Below, in pieces: positions 24,216 through 32,900 of a stretch of 64,000 nucleotides of DNA (its first letter is position 1; each line of letters opens with the position of its first letter). Source of the DNA: JANQFV01 sp964468185 (GTDB lineage: Bacteria > Planctomycetota > Phycisphaerae > UBA1845 > Fen-1342); NCBI GenBank assembly GCA_964468185.1, contig CAYXTR010000025.1, positions 1 through 64,000 of the forward strand, written 5' to 3'. The notes below the pieces were generated by a model. It was not told where the DNA came from. It did no database searches and saw nothing but the letters and a program-made list of their open reading frames with translations. A program made the translations under genes and the position numbers.

Positions 24216-24348
24216 CGGCCTGCGCCTCCAGGGGGCGGGCTACCCGACTGCCGGGCGCACACGACACCCGTACGTTGCAGCCGGCTGGCTTCCTGCGAGT
24301 TTCCACGGCGGTTCCTGAACCAACCGCTTGTATCGCTGTTCACGACCG

Positions 24349-24376
24349 GGATCGTCTTGATCTCTCAGCCCCTTTA
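24349..24376 (-). promoter_or_regulatory. Weak sigma-28-like promoter candidate before the second flagellin gene
   Basis: Reading leftward, TAAAGGGG (24376-24369), 12 bases, then GACGATCC (24356-24349) match the flagellar sigma-28 consensus TAAAGTTT/GCCGATAA at five of eight positions each. This could give the last flagellin its own promoter. The match is modest. Confidence 0.25.
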
Positions 24377-24409
24377 ATAACAAGCGCCGGCACTCACTGC
24401 GCATGACCA

Positions 24410-24463
24410 GGCCGGCGGCGTGTGCCGGGCGCCCGTGCGACGCCCGACACACCTACGCCGGCC
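24410..24463. repeat. Long imperfect hairpin between the two flagellin genes
   Basis: GGCCGGCG at 24410-24417 pairs with 24456-24463, and an inner GTGTG/CGGGCG segment pairs too, giving a long interrupted stem. It starts 24 bases after the upstream flagellin stop and has no T-tract. It may stabilise the upstream message or cause partial termination so that the two flagellins are made in unequal amounts. Confidence 0.5.
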
Positions 24464-24486
24464 AGTGAGGGTCTCACGCCTGCCGC

Positions 24487-25893
24487 TTAGCCACCCAGCA
24501 GCCGCAGGACCGACTGGGTCGTCTGATTGGCCATCGTGAGCACTGTCGTGCCGGCATTGACCAGGATCTGGTCACGCGCCAGCTTCGACGTCTCATAAGC
24601 GAAGTCCGCATCGCGGATTGTCGACTCGGCCGACATCAGGTTCTCCTGCGTGATGCCGAGCTGGTTCATGTTCGTGTCGAGTGTATTACGCTCGAACGAG
24701 CCCAGCCGACCGCGCAGCACGGAGATCTGGTCGATGGCCTTGGTCACGATCTTCGACGCAGTGGAGTACTCCGGATCCGCGTTCGTGATCGAGTACGCCC
24801 CGCCGGTCTTCACCTCCGCCAGGTAGCCGAGCGACTCCTCCCCCAGCCGCGAGGCATGCACGGAGTTCACCGCCATGTTGACCTGGAGGTTGGTATTCAC
24901 CTGCGGACCGACCTGGAACAGGGCGCCCCCACCCGTCACGTCAAACGTGGTCGAATAGGTGGAAGCAGCCACCGTCAAGCCGAGGTCGAGCGTCGGGTTT
25001 TTGAGCGTCAGCTTCTTGCCATCGGCCCGGGCCAGTGAGCCGTTGATCGTCGCGACGGTGTCGCCGCCGCGGCGCTTCATCTCACCCGACGCCGAAGGCG
25101 GGAAGTTGCCCTGCAACTCGCGCACCTGCACATATTCGCGCTCGCCGAAACCACGACTCTGCATGATCAGGTCACCGCCGGAAACGAACGCGGTGACGTT
25201 CGTCGCATCCGCGACCGCCGCGATGCCGCTGGCAACCTGGGCCGGCGTGGCACCACTGGCGAACGGCAGCGTCGTGACGCCATCCGTTCCGCGGATCTCC
25301 AGCGTGACCGCCGAACCGAGCGCTGCAAACGGGAAGCGCAACGTCGCCTGTGACGCCGGTTGGAGCACGTCCACGTTCACATTGACGGTGCTGCGGTCGC
25401 CGAATTGCACCGCCCGGATGTCCAGATCCCTGACGGCGGCGAGATCGACGTTGTCAGTCTCATAGGCCAGCGAGCCGTCGAGCAGCTTGCGGCCCGCAAA
25501 CGTGGTGGTGTTTGCGATGCGCGTGATACTGTCGATCGCCGAGTCGATCTGCAACTGATTGGCCTCGATCTCCTCTTCGGAGAAGGCGCCTTCGTTGGCG
25601 GCCTCGACGATCTTCGCCTGGATGTCCTTGAGCAGGGCGGCCACCTCGTCGAGCGCGCCTTCGGCGGTCGCAATCACGACCTTGGCGCGCTGTGTGTTCG
25701 ACACCGCCTGACCTACCGCGCTGATCTCGCTGCGCAGACGCTCGGACACGATCAGGCCGGCCGGGTCATCCTTGCCACGCGAGATACGCAGGCCGGTGCT
25801 GAGGTGTTCCATGGTCTGGTTGAGTTCGCGATACGAGATGTTGAGGTGTCTCCGGGCCGTCAGCGCAGAGACGTTCGTGTTAATACGAGCCAT
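24487..25893 (-). CDS. fliC: Flagellin (first copy)
   Basis: 468 residues with flagellin ends: ARINTNVSALTARRHL, LNQTMEHLSTGLRISRGKDD at the start, and SVLRGRLGSFERNTLDTNMN and AESTIRDADFAYETSKLARD at the end. The middle differs strongly from the second copy, so the two are divergent paralogues and not a recent duplication. The leader contains AAGGAGGATGG just before the ATG. GGA motifs overlapping a flagellin ribosome binding site are the known target type of CsrA, which is encoded immediately upstream (84 bases). Confidence 0.95.
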   Translation of the reverse strand: MARINTNVSALTARRHLNISYRELNQTMEHLSTGLRISRGKDDPAGLIVSERLRSEISAVGQAVSNTQRAKVVIATAEGALDEVAALLKDIQAKIVEAANEGAFSEEEIEANQLQIDSAIDSITRIANTTTFAGRKLLDGSLAYETDNVDLAAVRDLDIRAVQFGDRSTVNVNVDVLQPASQATLRFPFAALGSAVTLEIRGTDGVTTLPFASGATPAQVASGIAAVADATNVTAFVSGGDLIMQSRGFGEREYVQVRELQGNFPPSASGEMKRRGGDTVATINGSLARADGKKLTLKNPTLDLGLTVAASTYSTTFDVTGGGALFQVGPQVNTNLQVNMAVNSVHASRLGEESLGYLAEVKTGGAYSITNADPEYSTASKIVTKAIDQISVLRGRLGSFERNTLDTNMNQLGITQENLMSAESTIRDADFAYETSKLARDQILVNAGTTVLTMANQTTQSVLRLLGG

Positions 25894-25977
25894 TGGCCAT
25901 CCTCCTTGAACGGTTCGTGGCTGGAATGCTGCTGTCGTTGAAAAAGAGGGGGAGAGAGAAGTGAGGGCGGTCGACGG

Positions 25978-26223
25978 TTACTTGGCGCGGTCGCGCGGGG
26001 CACGCTTGGACGATGCGACCGCTGCCACATCCTCCGTACTTACTCCGGCCGCCTTCTGATTCTCGCGCTGAATGGCGTCGAACACTTCCTTGCGATGAAC
26101 GGTTATGTCGGACGGCGCTTCGATACCGAGCCGTACCTTGTCCCCCCGTATATCGACAATCGTGATCTGCACGTTGTCGCCAATGACGATGGATTCGTCG
26201 CGTTGTCTTGATAGCACCAACAT
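25978..26223 (-). CDS. csrA: CsrA, translational regulator
   Basis: 81 residues. The core (MLVLSRQRDESIVIGD, VRLGIEAPSDITVHRKEVF) is standard CsrA. The C-terminal extension of about 20 residues (EDVAAVASSKRAPRDRAK) is longer than the 61-residue E. coli protein. CsrA dimers bind GGA sites in mRNA leaders and block translation; in Bacillus-type systems it restrains flagellin and is neutralised by FliW. The gene lies between fliW and the two flagellin genes, exactly that arrangement. AAGGAG is placed eight bases before the ATG. Confidence 0.95.
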   Translation of the reverse strand: MLVLSRQRDESIVIGDNVQITIVDIRGDKVRLGIEAPSDITVHRKEVFDAIQRENQKAAGVSTEDVAAVASSKRAPRDRAK

Positions 26224-26390
26224 CCGCGGCTCCTTCCTGGATTGTGCCGATGCGTGGCTGGACAGGAATCAATGCGGGCTCAGCGCCCTGCATCCACACG
26301 AAATCACTCGATTCCGCTGAACACACGGCTGAGGCACGGGAGTCAGGGCATGATTCCTGCCATCCGTGAACGTGATCTACGCCCGCGGTC

Positions 26391-26396
26391 ATTATA
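26391..26396 (-). promoter_or_regulatory. -10 hexamer upstream of csrA
   Basis: A perfect TATAAT reading leftward lies 168 bases before the csrA start, inside the fliW-csrA gap. No good -35 is placed at 16-18 bases. It may let csrA and the flagellins be transcribed apart from the early flagellar genes. Confidence 0.35.
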
Positions 26397-26428
26397 ACTC
26401 ACCTTTCCTGCAAAATGCCACTACCGGC

Positions 26429-26878
26429 TCAGGCCGTCCGAGCGGCCGCCCGGGCCGCATCCGCCGGCACCAGGCAGTGACGCGTGCTGTACCGCTTGTC
26501 CGAGAGCACCAACTGCCGCGCCAGCAGCGAGTGGGCGCCCACGACGATCGGCCCCAGCAGATTGCCCGTCAGGTCGCCATTGACCTTGTTCACAATCACC
26601 AGCACCTGGCAATCCGTCAGATCATGCAGGTGCAGGGCTCCAACGTCGTCCTTCCGCACCGGTACCTGGTAGTCCGGCACAAACGCCAGCGGATCGCAGA
26701 CGACAAACGCCAGCTCCGGATCCTCCACCGACTGCATCCAGAAGAAGACCGGCTCCTCACTGGTCTGGATGAGCGCGAAACGGCGGTGATTCGGGAAGCC
26801 CAGCAGACCTTCCTTGAAGGTCATGATCTTGCCGTCATCCACCTCAATTGGTCCAAAGCGACTCGTTTCGATGAGCAT
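26429..26878 (-). CDS. fliW: FliW, flagellin assembly chaperone and CsrA antagonist
   Basis: 149 residues from the ATG at 26878, which has GGGAG seven bases upstream. The 49-codon in-frame extension to 27025 lacks support and is out of line with the family. Family marks: FGPIEVDDGKIMTFKEGLLG, FWMQSVEDPELAFVVCDPL and DVGALHLHDL, then VNGDLTGNLLGPIVV. FliW binds flagellin when it is abundant and CsrA when flagellin is depleted, freeing flagellin translation. Its neighbours csrA and two flagellin genes complete this switch. It sits 225 bases after flgL. Confidence 0.93.
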   Translation of the reverse strand: MLIETSRFGPIEVDDGKIMTFKEGLLGFPNHRRFALIQTSEEPVFFWMQSVEDPELAFVVCDPLAFVPDYQVPVRKDDVGALHLHDLTDCQVLVIVNKVNGDLTGNLLGPIVVGAHSLLARQLVLSDKRYSTRHCLVPADAARAAARTA

Positions 26879-27103
26879 CAGCTCGCTCCCGTGGCTCGTA
26901 CCCACCTGGTTGACCCGCCGGGCGGTTGGCTCCCGTAAGCCAATGTCCAACACACCGTCCGACACGCCGGACACTCCGTTCGTCCAGCCCGCACTCCGCG
27001 GACTAACCCGGCTCCGACCGGCCAAGCCACTGACGCCGATCGTCGCCGCGCTTCCGAGGCTCCCTGCTCCCTTGTCACCGGACCCATCCCGGGGCCGGTT
27101 GGC

Positions 27104-29014
27104 CTAACGCAAGTAGTCGAGCACCGAGAGGTTCATGACCTGCGACGCGGTGCTCAGGTTCGCCTGCAACGCCATTTGCAATTGCTGAAAGCGAACCACC
27201 GAATCCGTAAAATCCACATCCTGAACGTCACTTTTCAAAGTGCGGGTGGCGACCTGCTCCGCCTCGACGCGCTCCACGCGCTCCGCGACCATGCCCGCCT
27301 GTGACGCCAGCTTTCCCTGGACCTCCTGCATGCTGCGCAACACGCGCTCGAGTCGCTCACCCGCGCGCTGCATCAGCAGCCGATCGTCTTCGTTCATCCC
27401 CTCACGCAGCTCGAGCAGCGCGGTAAACGGACTATCCACCCGTACCGGATTCACATCCTGGCCGATGAGCTGATTGCCCGTCGCCGGCACATCCAGTCCC
27501 AGGTCACGATACGCGATCGACGCGTTCAGCCCGGCGATCTCCAGCGTGCCCCCACCCGCCGTCTGATCCGTGATCACCAGACCGTTGCCGTTGACGCGCT
27601 GACTCGCCGTGACCGCCCCGCCGGCTGCCGCGTTGATCGCGTTGATCACATCCTGGAGCGTCTTGGCATTGCTGATATCCACGTCGATCGCCGTGCCGTC
27701 CCGCGTCGTGATGCGAAAATCGGCCCCGGTCTGCGTCTCGACACCGTAACCGTCGTTCAGCGCGTCCAGTCGGGTCCCGCCGTACAGCGAACGAATGCCG
27801 AGCGCTGTGGCCGTCAGTCCACCCGCTTCCTCGATCGTCATGTCCGATCCGGAAATGCGATTCAGTACCTCGATCGTCTTGCCGTCGTCTGCCAGGCGGG
27901 CCACGACACCGACGTCGGCCTTCGTGATCCGATTCAGGACGTCCTGCAGGGTCTGCGTACCCGCCAGGCTGATCGTCGCCACCTGCTCGCCGTTGCGAAT
28001 CGTGATATCACCCAGTGCCAGACCGGCCCCACCCATCAAATCGCCGATCCGCGTGACGGCTGTTAGCCGTGGGTCGATGTCCTGGCCGTTGCGACTGGCG
28101 GCATTAAACGACATGGCAATTCCCAGATCAGTCGCCGTACTCCCTCCGGCGACGTCATTCACGGTGATCACGCCGGCCGCAGGAATGGTGCGTATGATCG
28201 TGATGCCGCGGGTTCCCAATGCCGCTGCCACGCCCGCCGGCATCTCCGCATTGAGCTTGTCAACGACGTCGCCGGCCGTGTCACAACCACTCAGGTCGAT
28301 TTCGACCTGGTCGGTGCTCGTGCCGACCATGACACGTCCGAGCGTCACACCCCGTCCGAGCGCTCCGCCCAGATCGCTGATGCGGGTCTGCGCCGTGAGG
28401 GCCGGATCGAGGTCGACATGGCCTTGAACCTCGCCGGATACCGCCCCGAAGAACTCCTGCCCGGGGACCGTGAACCAATCCTGCGACAGGTCAGCGTCGA
28501 CGATGCTCTCGCGCCGGTTGTCGTCGCCGGTGTACTTGACCCCCCACGGCACTTCCTCGAACGGGGCACCATCCTGCTGCCCGTTGAACAGGTAGGTGTT
28601 CAGGTACTTCTTGTTGCCGAGCGAGATCATGCGACTCAGCAAGGACTCGACCACGGCCGTCAGCGCGTGCCGCTCTTCCTCGCTGATCGTGTCGCCGACC
28701 GACTGCACCGCCAGACGATTGGCCTCGTTCAACATCTCCATCGCCTGCTGCATCGCCGAGTCGGTCTCGGTCACTACGGCCTCGACGTTGCCGAGATTGC
28801 GTGAGACGTCGTCCAGCCGGTCGAGTCGCCGATCGAGGTCGGTGACCGCCGCTGCCCGCACCGGGTCGCCGCTGGGCTGCATGAAGCGCAGTCCCGTCGC
28901 CAGGCTGTTCTGCACCTGGAACAGGTTGGTCGTGTTCGACCGCACCGATTCAAGCAGATTGAAGCTCCGGATATTGAAGCTCACTCTCGCCAGGTTGATC
29001 GGTGTAACTGCCAT
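27104..29014 (-). CDS. flgL: FlgL, flagellar hook-filament junction protein (enlarged)
   Basis: 636 residues, about twice the usual size. The N-terminus (LQ.SLATGLR-type helix, here NSLATGLRFMQPSGDPV) and the C-terminus (SDVQDVDFTDSVVRFQQLQ, then LSTASQVMNLSVLDYL) are typical of FlgL. The extra central part (about 190-510) contains several flagellin-IN-type units: TQTRIGD-like openings such as AQTRISDLGG and AVTRIGDLMG, each followed by a sequence like TLQDVLNRI. FlgL joins the hook and FlgK to the filament outside the cell. It follows flgK by 14 bases. Confidence 0.9.
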   Translation of the reverse strand: MAVTPINLARVSFNIRSFNLLESVRSNTTNLFQVQNSLATGLRFMQPSGDPVRAAAVTDLDRRLDRLDDVSRNLGNVEAVVTETDSAMQQAMEMLNEANRLAVQSVGDTISEEERHALTAVVESLLSRMISLGNKKYLNTYLFNGQQDGAPFEEVPWGVKYTGDDNRRESIVDADLSQDWFTVPGQEFFGAVSGEVQGHVDLDPALTAQTRISDLGGALGRGVTLGRVMVGTSTDQVEIDLSGCDTAGDVVDKLNAEMPAGVAAALGTRGITIIRTIPAAGVITVNDVAGGSTATDLGIAMSFNAASRNGQDIDPRLTAVTRIGDLMGGAGLALGDITIRNGEQVATISLAGTQTLQDVLNRITKADVGVVARLADDGKTIEVLNRISGSDMTIEEAGGLTATALGIRSLYGGTRLDALNDGYGVETQTGADFRITTRDGTAIDVDISNAKTLQDVINAINAAAGGAVTASQRVNGNGLVITDQTAGGGTLEIAGLNASIAYRDLGLDVPATGNQLIGQDVNPVRVDSPFTALLELREGMNEDDRLLMQRAGERLERVLRSMQEVQGKLASQAGMVAERVERVEAEQVATRTLKSDVQDVDFTDSVVRFQQLQMALQANLSTASQVMNLSVLDYLR

Positions 29015-29028
29015 CTCGTCCGTTTGCC

Positions 29029-30738
29029 CTATCCAACCAGTGCCAGAATCTCAGACGACAATGAATCGATGACCGTCATGAAGCGCGCCGCGCCCTGATA
29101 CGAGCGCTCGAACTTCGTCAGGTTGATCGCCTCTTCATCCAGGCTCACGCCGCTCGTCGCCTCCCGCTGTGCCAAGAGGCTGCTGTACACCGCGTCGGCC
29201 GCTTCATGCGCGGTCTCGGCTGCGCCAACCTCGACGGCGAGCGAAGTGATCATGGACGCGTGATAGTTACTGATACTCTGCCCACCCAGCAGCGCGCTCG
29301 CGCTCTCACTCAATGCCGCGATCCGTGCCGCGTTGTCGCCGTCGCCCGGCGCGCCACTCAGTGACGCCGCGATCAGATCCGGGTTGTTCTGCACCTGCGG
29401 GTTGATGGCGATGGTGGTCGCGTTGTACCCTTCAAAAAACGTCCCGATACCCAATGCCGCCAATGCCCCGGAAGTATCTTCCGAGAAGCGAATCTCATAG
29501 CCGTCGCCGGCGTCCAGTTGCAGTCGATTGTCCGCCGTGACGGTCGCACTGAGATCGGGCACCGCATGCAACGCCGCCGCCAGCGAGGCCAGCGTCGTGT
29601 CGTTGCCGTTGAGGCCATCCAGGTCGACCTCGATCAGACGCGAGATGGTCTGCCCGCTGTCGCGATCCCGCATGTGCACATAGAACGAGCCGTTCTCAAC
29701 CGGGAACCGCAGGCCCGCCAGCGTGTCATTGAGCGCCACATTCGGATTCGTCACGGCGTACGAGCCGGTAATCGACTGCCAGCCCGCCAGCCCCTGCCCG
29801 CTGGTGTGGATGCGATTCACTTCATAGATCAGCGCATGCGCCAGCGAATCGAGTTGTTCGAGTTGACCGATGATGCTCTCGTCGCGGGCATTCACGACCG
29901 CCGCGAGCTTCCCTTCGCGCATGATGACGTTGCCGCCGTTGTCCGCGAACCGCACCGTCGACCGCTGAATCCCGTCGTCATATTCCACCTGGATGGCGAT
30001 GCCACGCGAGCGACCGAAGTCCACCAGCGGCTCGCTCCCGACGTAGACATTCACCACGCCGGAATCCTGCTCACGCGTGGTAATGTCCATCATCTCGCCC
30101 AGGTCGCGCAGCAGCGCATCCCGCCGATCCCGCAGGGCGTTCCCGGCCCCCTGTCCGCGGGCCTCTTCCTCGACAATCAGCGCGTTCAGCTCGGCGATCT
30201 GCTCACTGAGTGAATTCGCCTCGCGGGCAAGCGCCTCGGCCGTTTGGTTCAGGTCTTCAATCTCATTCAACAGTCCGCTGCGCTGCCGCTGCAACGTGTC
30301 AATAATCGCGTCGGCACTGGAAAGCGCCAGGTTGCGCGTCGTGCGCTCCAGCGGATCGGTCTGCATCGTCGTAAACGAGCCGAAGAAATTCTCGAGCAAC
30401 GACGAAAGATCCTGATCACTCAATTCGTTATAGAGCGCCTCAATCCGGTTGAGCAGTTGGTATTCTGTTTCCGCTCCGCTACGGGCACCCCGGGCCAGTC
30501 GCAGCCGGGCTTCGAGCGCTTCATCAGCATGCCGTTGCAGGGCATCCATCCGCACGCCGGTGCCGGGCGCTATGCCGCCCGCCGTCATCCCGCCATACAT
30601 CGCGGCCAGGCGTCCGGACTGCCGCGTGTAGTCAGGGTTGCCGACGTTGGCAATGTTCTGACCGGTGACGGTGACCGCCGCCTGATACGCGGCCAACGCG
30701 CTGCGCCCGATCTGATATGCCGCACCCATCACTGCCAT
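29029..30738 (-). CDS. flgK: FlgK, hook-associated protein 1
   Basis: 569 residues. The N-terminus (IGRSALAAYQAAVTVTGQNIANVGNPDY region) is the rod/hook-type helix, followed by GGIAPGTGV and the long coiled region LNQTAEALAREANSLSEQI. The C-terminus (GVSLDEEAINLTKFERSYQ and AARFMTVIDSLSSEILALVG) is diagnostic of FlgK. It is exported through the flagellar type III apparatus and caps the hook. Starts three bases after the flgN stop, which suggests translational coupling with its chaperone. Confidence 0.95.
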   Translation of the reverse strand: MAVMGAAYQIGRSALAAYQAAVTVTGQNIANVGNPDYTRQSGRLAAMYGGMTAGGIAPGTGVRMDALQRHADEALEARLRLARGARSGAETEYQLLNRIEALYNELSDQDLSSLLENFFGSFTTMQTDPLERTTRNLALSSADAIIDTLQRQRSGLLNEIEDLNQTAEALAREANSLSEQIAELNALIVEEEARGQGAGNALRDRRDALLRDLGEMMDITTREQDSGVVNVYVGSEPLVDFGRSRGIAIQVEYDDGIQRSTVRFADNGGNVIMREGKLAAVVNARDESIIGQLEQLDSLAHALIYEVNRIHTSGQGLAGWQSITGSYAVTNPNVALNDTLAGLRFPVENGSFYVHMRDRDSGQTISRLIEVDLDGLNGNDTTLASLAAALHAVPDLSATVTADNRLQLDAGDGYEIRFSEDTSGALAALGIGTFFEGYNATTIAINPQVQNNPDLIAASLSGAPGDGDNAARIAALSESASALLGGQSISNYHASMITSLAVEVGAAETAHEAADAVYSSLLAQREATSGVSLDEEAINLTKFERSYQGAARFMTVIDSLSSEILALVG

Positions 30739-30741
30739 GGA

Positions 30742-31308
30742 TCACCCAACTGCATCTACCCAGCAACGTGTTCGTTTCACTTCGTGCTTTCCTGCCGGGC
30801 TGTATCCCAACGATTCGTTTGCGACGTTCGCGATCTCCGCGAATACGCCGCGAATGTGTGTTTGCAGGTTCTGTGCCACACTCGCCGCGATCTTGTTTTT
30901 TCGTTGCAAATCTCGAGCCAGTTCCTGCAAAGCCGCACTCCGCGCCCGTAAAGCCGATGCCACCGGCTCCGGCAAGGCTGCGGAAATATCGCTCAGGGTT
31001 ACCGGTCGCGGCGTCTGTACATGCAGGGCCTGCGCCAGCCGCGCAAGGATCGCGTTGCGCTGTTGCTGACCGTACAGGACCTCCTTCAGCAGCGCCGCCT
31101 CGCGCGCCGCGCAATCGTGGAGCCCTTGCGCGTCAGCTTTGCGCATCCCCGCCAGCTTCTGCCCTGCCAGCTCGAGCAGCTCCGTCATGCCCGTCTGCAA
31201 CTTCGCCAGCAGATCATTCAATTCGCGTAACGGCGCAACGGCCTCCGTTGGCAACCCCGTCGCGGCCTTCTCCGCCGCCAAGTCCGCAGCCCGGATCACA
31301 CTACTCAT
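30742..31308 (-). CDS. flgN: FlgN-like flagellar export chaperone
   Basis: 188 residues from the ATG at 31308, which has GGGAGG seven bases upstream; a longer frame to 31521 only shadows the preceding gene. The protein is almost all helical, with LRELNDLLAKLQTGMTELLEL near the start and REAALLKEVLYGQQQRNAIL in the middle, as in FlgN. FlgN escorts FlgK and FlgL to the export gate, and flgK starts three bases downstream. The start overlaps the end of the rod-binding gene by eight bases. Sequence identity to characterised FlgN is weak, so the call leans on position and build. Confidence 0.75.
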   Translation of the reverse strand: MSSVIRAADLAAEKAATGLPTEAVAPLRELNDLLAKLQTGMTELLELAGQKLAGMRKADAQGLHDCAAREAALLKEVLYGQQQRNAILARLAQALHVQTPRPVTLSDISAALPEPVASALRARSAALQELARDLQRKNKIAASVAQNLQTHIRGVFAEIANVANESLGYSPAGKHEVKRTRCWVDAVG

Positions 31309-31738
31309 CGACTGCCTCCCTGCCCGCACCCGTCGCCATGGCGATCTGCTGCTGAATCGCCCAGCCGGCCTGCCCCCCGCCCGGCCGAGCCGTCTCCAGG
31401 TACTGTACGAACTGATCCACGAGCCCCGGCTGGCTGGCGGCGACCGTGTCAGCCATACGCTGGTCCAGTTGCTGCCCAAACGCAGATTCCGTCTGCCCGC
31501 CGCAGGCCACATCCCGACCAAACGGAAACCGCCGCATTTCTGCCAGCAGGGGTCCGAAAAACAGCTCGCTGACGAGCTGCGCCGCCGCCTCGCGCTTCAT
31601 CAGCGGATCCGAAGCATCCACTTGCCGCCCGAGGGTCTGCTGCAGCCGCAGCACCTCCCGGGCCGCCGGACGCGCGGCTGCCCGCAGGCCGCTCTCCGGC
31701 CTGAGACGTGTATTCACCTGGCTGAGCGCGTCGGTCAT
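31301..31738 (-). CDS. flgJ: FlgJ-type rod-binding protein without peptidoglycan hydrolase domain
   Basis: 145 residues. The C-terminal half holds the rod-binding domain: REAAAQLVSELFFGPLLAEM, then GGQTESAFGQQLDQRMADTV. The muramidase domain present in enterobacterial FlgJ is absent, as in many other bacteria, so another enzyme must open the peptidoglycan for the rod. Located between flgI and flgN, ten bases after flgI. Confidence 0.85.
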   Translation of the reverse strand: MTDALSQVNTRLRPESGLRAAARPAAREVLRLQQTLGRQVDASDPLMKREAAAQLVSELFFGPLLAEMRRFPFGRDVACGGQTESAFGQQLDQRMADTVAASQPGLVDQFVQYLETARPGGGQAGWAIQQQIAMATGAGREAVDE

Positions 31739-31748
31739 GGTCCTTCCG

Positions 31749-32894
31749 TCATTGCTCGTAGTGCAGCTGTGCGTGCAGCGTGCCCGTCCGGTGCAGGTGC
31801 TCGATCGCGTCGATGAGCTGATCCGGCGTCACGCGGATCGATGAGAGCACATCAAACAGCTCCTTGAAGTCCGCCGCCGCCACCTCCCCCGTAGCCTGCC
31901 CGTCCTCGTCCTGCTTCGGCTTGCCAATCAGCACTGTCCCGACCCCCGGAATCTGCAGCACCGTCGGCGAGATCGTCACCGCCCCCGTGTACGAAACGTT
32001 CTTCGTGGTGCGGTTGATGGTGACCCGCGCCACCTGCTCCGGCAGCATGAACAGCGACGTTTGTAACACCCGGCTGATGAAGTTCGCCGGGTTGGGCAGT
32101 TCCCACGGCGGAATCCGCACCGTCACACTGCGCGGCCCGATCGCCACCGCGAAGTCTGAATCGACCACGACCTGGCCCACCCCGCGGGCCCGCTGCGACG
32201 GATCCTCCGGTCGCGATAGCTCATGATTCACCGCCCGGCTGAGCATGTGCGCCCACTGCCAGCCGGCGTGCTCGTCATCGAGCACCAGCGTAATCGTGCC
32301 GTCGAGGATAAACCCGTAGAAACAGTCCTGCTCGACCGTGGCCCCGCCACGGATTACCCCGCGCGTTGTTACATTCGCATCCGGCAACTCGATGCGTCCG
32401 CCGGCCCACGCGAAGATGGTCCACGTGCGCTCATCCGTTTCGTCGAGTCGCGCGTGCTGCAAGGGCGTCATCAGCAATTGCCCGCCTTGCAGACTCTGCG
32501 CCGTGCCGATGGTCGAGACGACGACATCGAGCGTCTGCCCGCTGCGGGCCCCGAATTCCGGAATCGCCGCCTCAACCGTGACAATCGCCACGCTGTTGTT
32601 ACCCGCCAGTTCCGCCTCCGTCAGCAATCCGCCGGCATGATAGCGCTGGTGCAGCCGCAGCAGCATCCGCATCGTCGGGATGTAGCTCTGCCCGTCGCCC
32701 GTTCCCGGCAGTCCCACGACCAGGCCATACCCCATCAGTTTGTTGGTCCGCTGTCCTTGAAGCCGGGTGATGTCCTGCACGCGCACGTCCGCTACCGCTG
32801 TGACACTGGTCGCGAGCACCACGAACACTGATAGCCACCATTTCACGACATTCTGCTGCACAAACTCACCTGTTCGCTTCGTCCATCGCTTCAT
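31749..32894 (-). CDS. flgI: FlgI, flagellar P-ring protein
   Basis: 381 residues. After a signal peptide (VVLATSVTAVAD) comes the diagnostic VRVQDITRLQGQRTNKLMGY, GLVVGLPGTGDG. Other family blocks are NVTTRGVIRGGATVEQD, DFAVAIGPRSVTVRIP and VVINPRTGTVV-like positions filled here by VTINRTTKNVSYTG. It forms the periplasmic ring around the rod in peptidoglycan; its presence with FlgH implies a diderm envelope. Six bases separate it from flgH. Confidence 0.95.
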   Translation of the reverse strand: MKRWTKRTGEFVQQNVVKWWLSVFVVLATSVTAVADVRVQDITRLQGQRTNKLMGYGLVVGLPGTGDGQSYIPTMRMLLRLHQRYHAGGLLTEAELAGNNSVAIVTVEAAIPEFGARSGQTLDVVVSTIGTAQSLQGGQLLMTPLQHARLDETDERTWTIFAWAGGRIELPDANVTTRGVIRGGATVEQDCFYGFILDGTITLVLDDEHAGWQWAHMLSRAVNHELSRPEDPSQRARGVGQVVVDSDFAVAIGPRSVTVRIPPWELPNPANFISRVLQTSLFMLPEQVARVTINRTTKNVSYTGAVTISPTVLQIPGVGTVLIGKPKQDEDGQATGEVAAADFKELFDVLSSIRVTPDQLIDAIEHLHRTGTLHAQLHYEQ

Positions 32895-32900
32895 CCGTAC

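Noticed and set aside
26879..27025. 49-codon N-terminal extension of fliW
   Set aside because: The ATG at 26878 has a ribosome binding site and matches the family N-terminus; the extension has no similarity to FliW.
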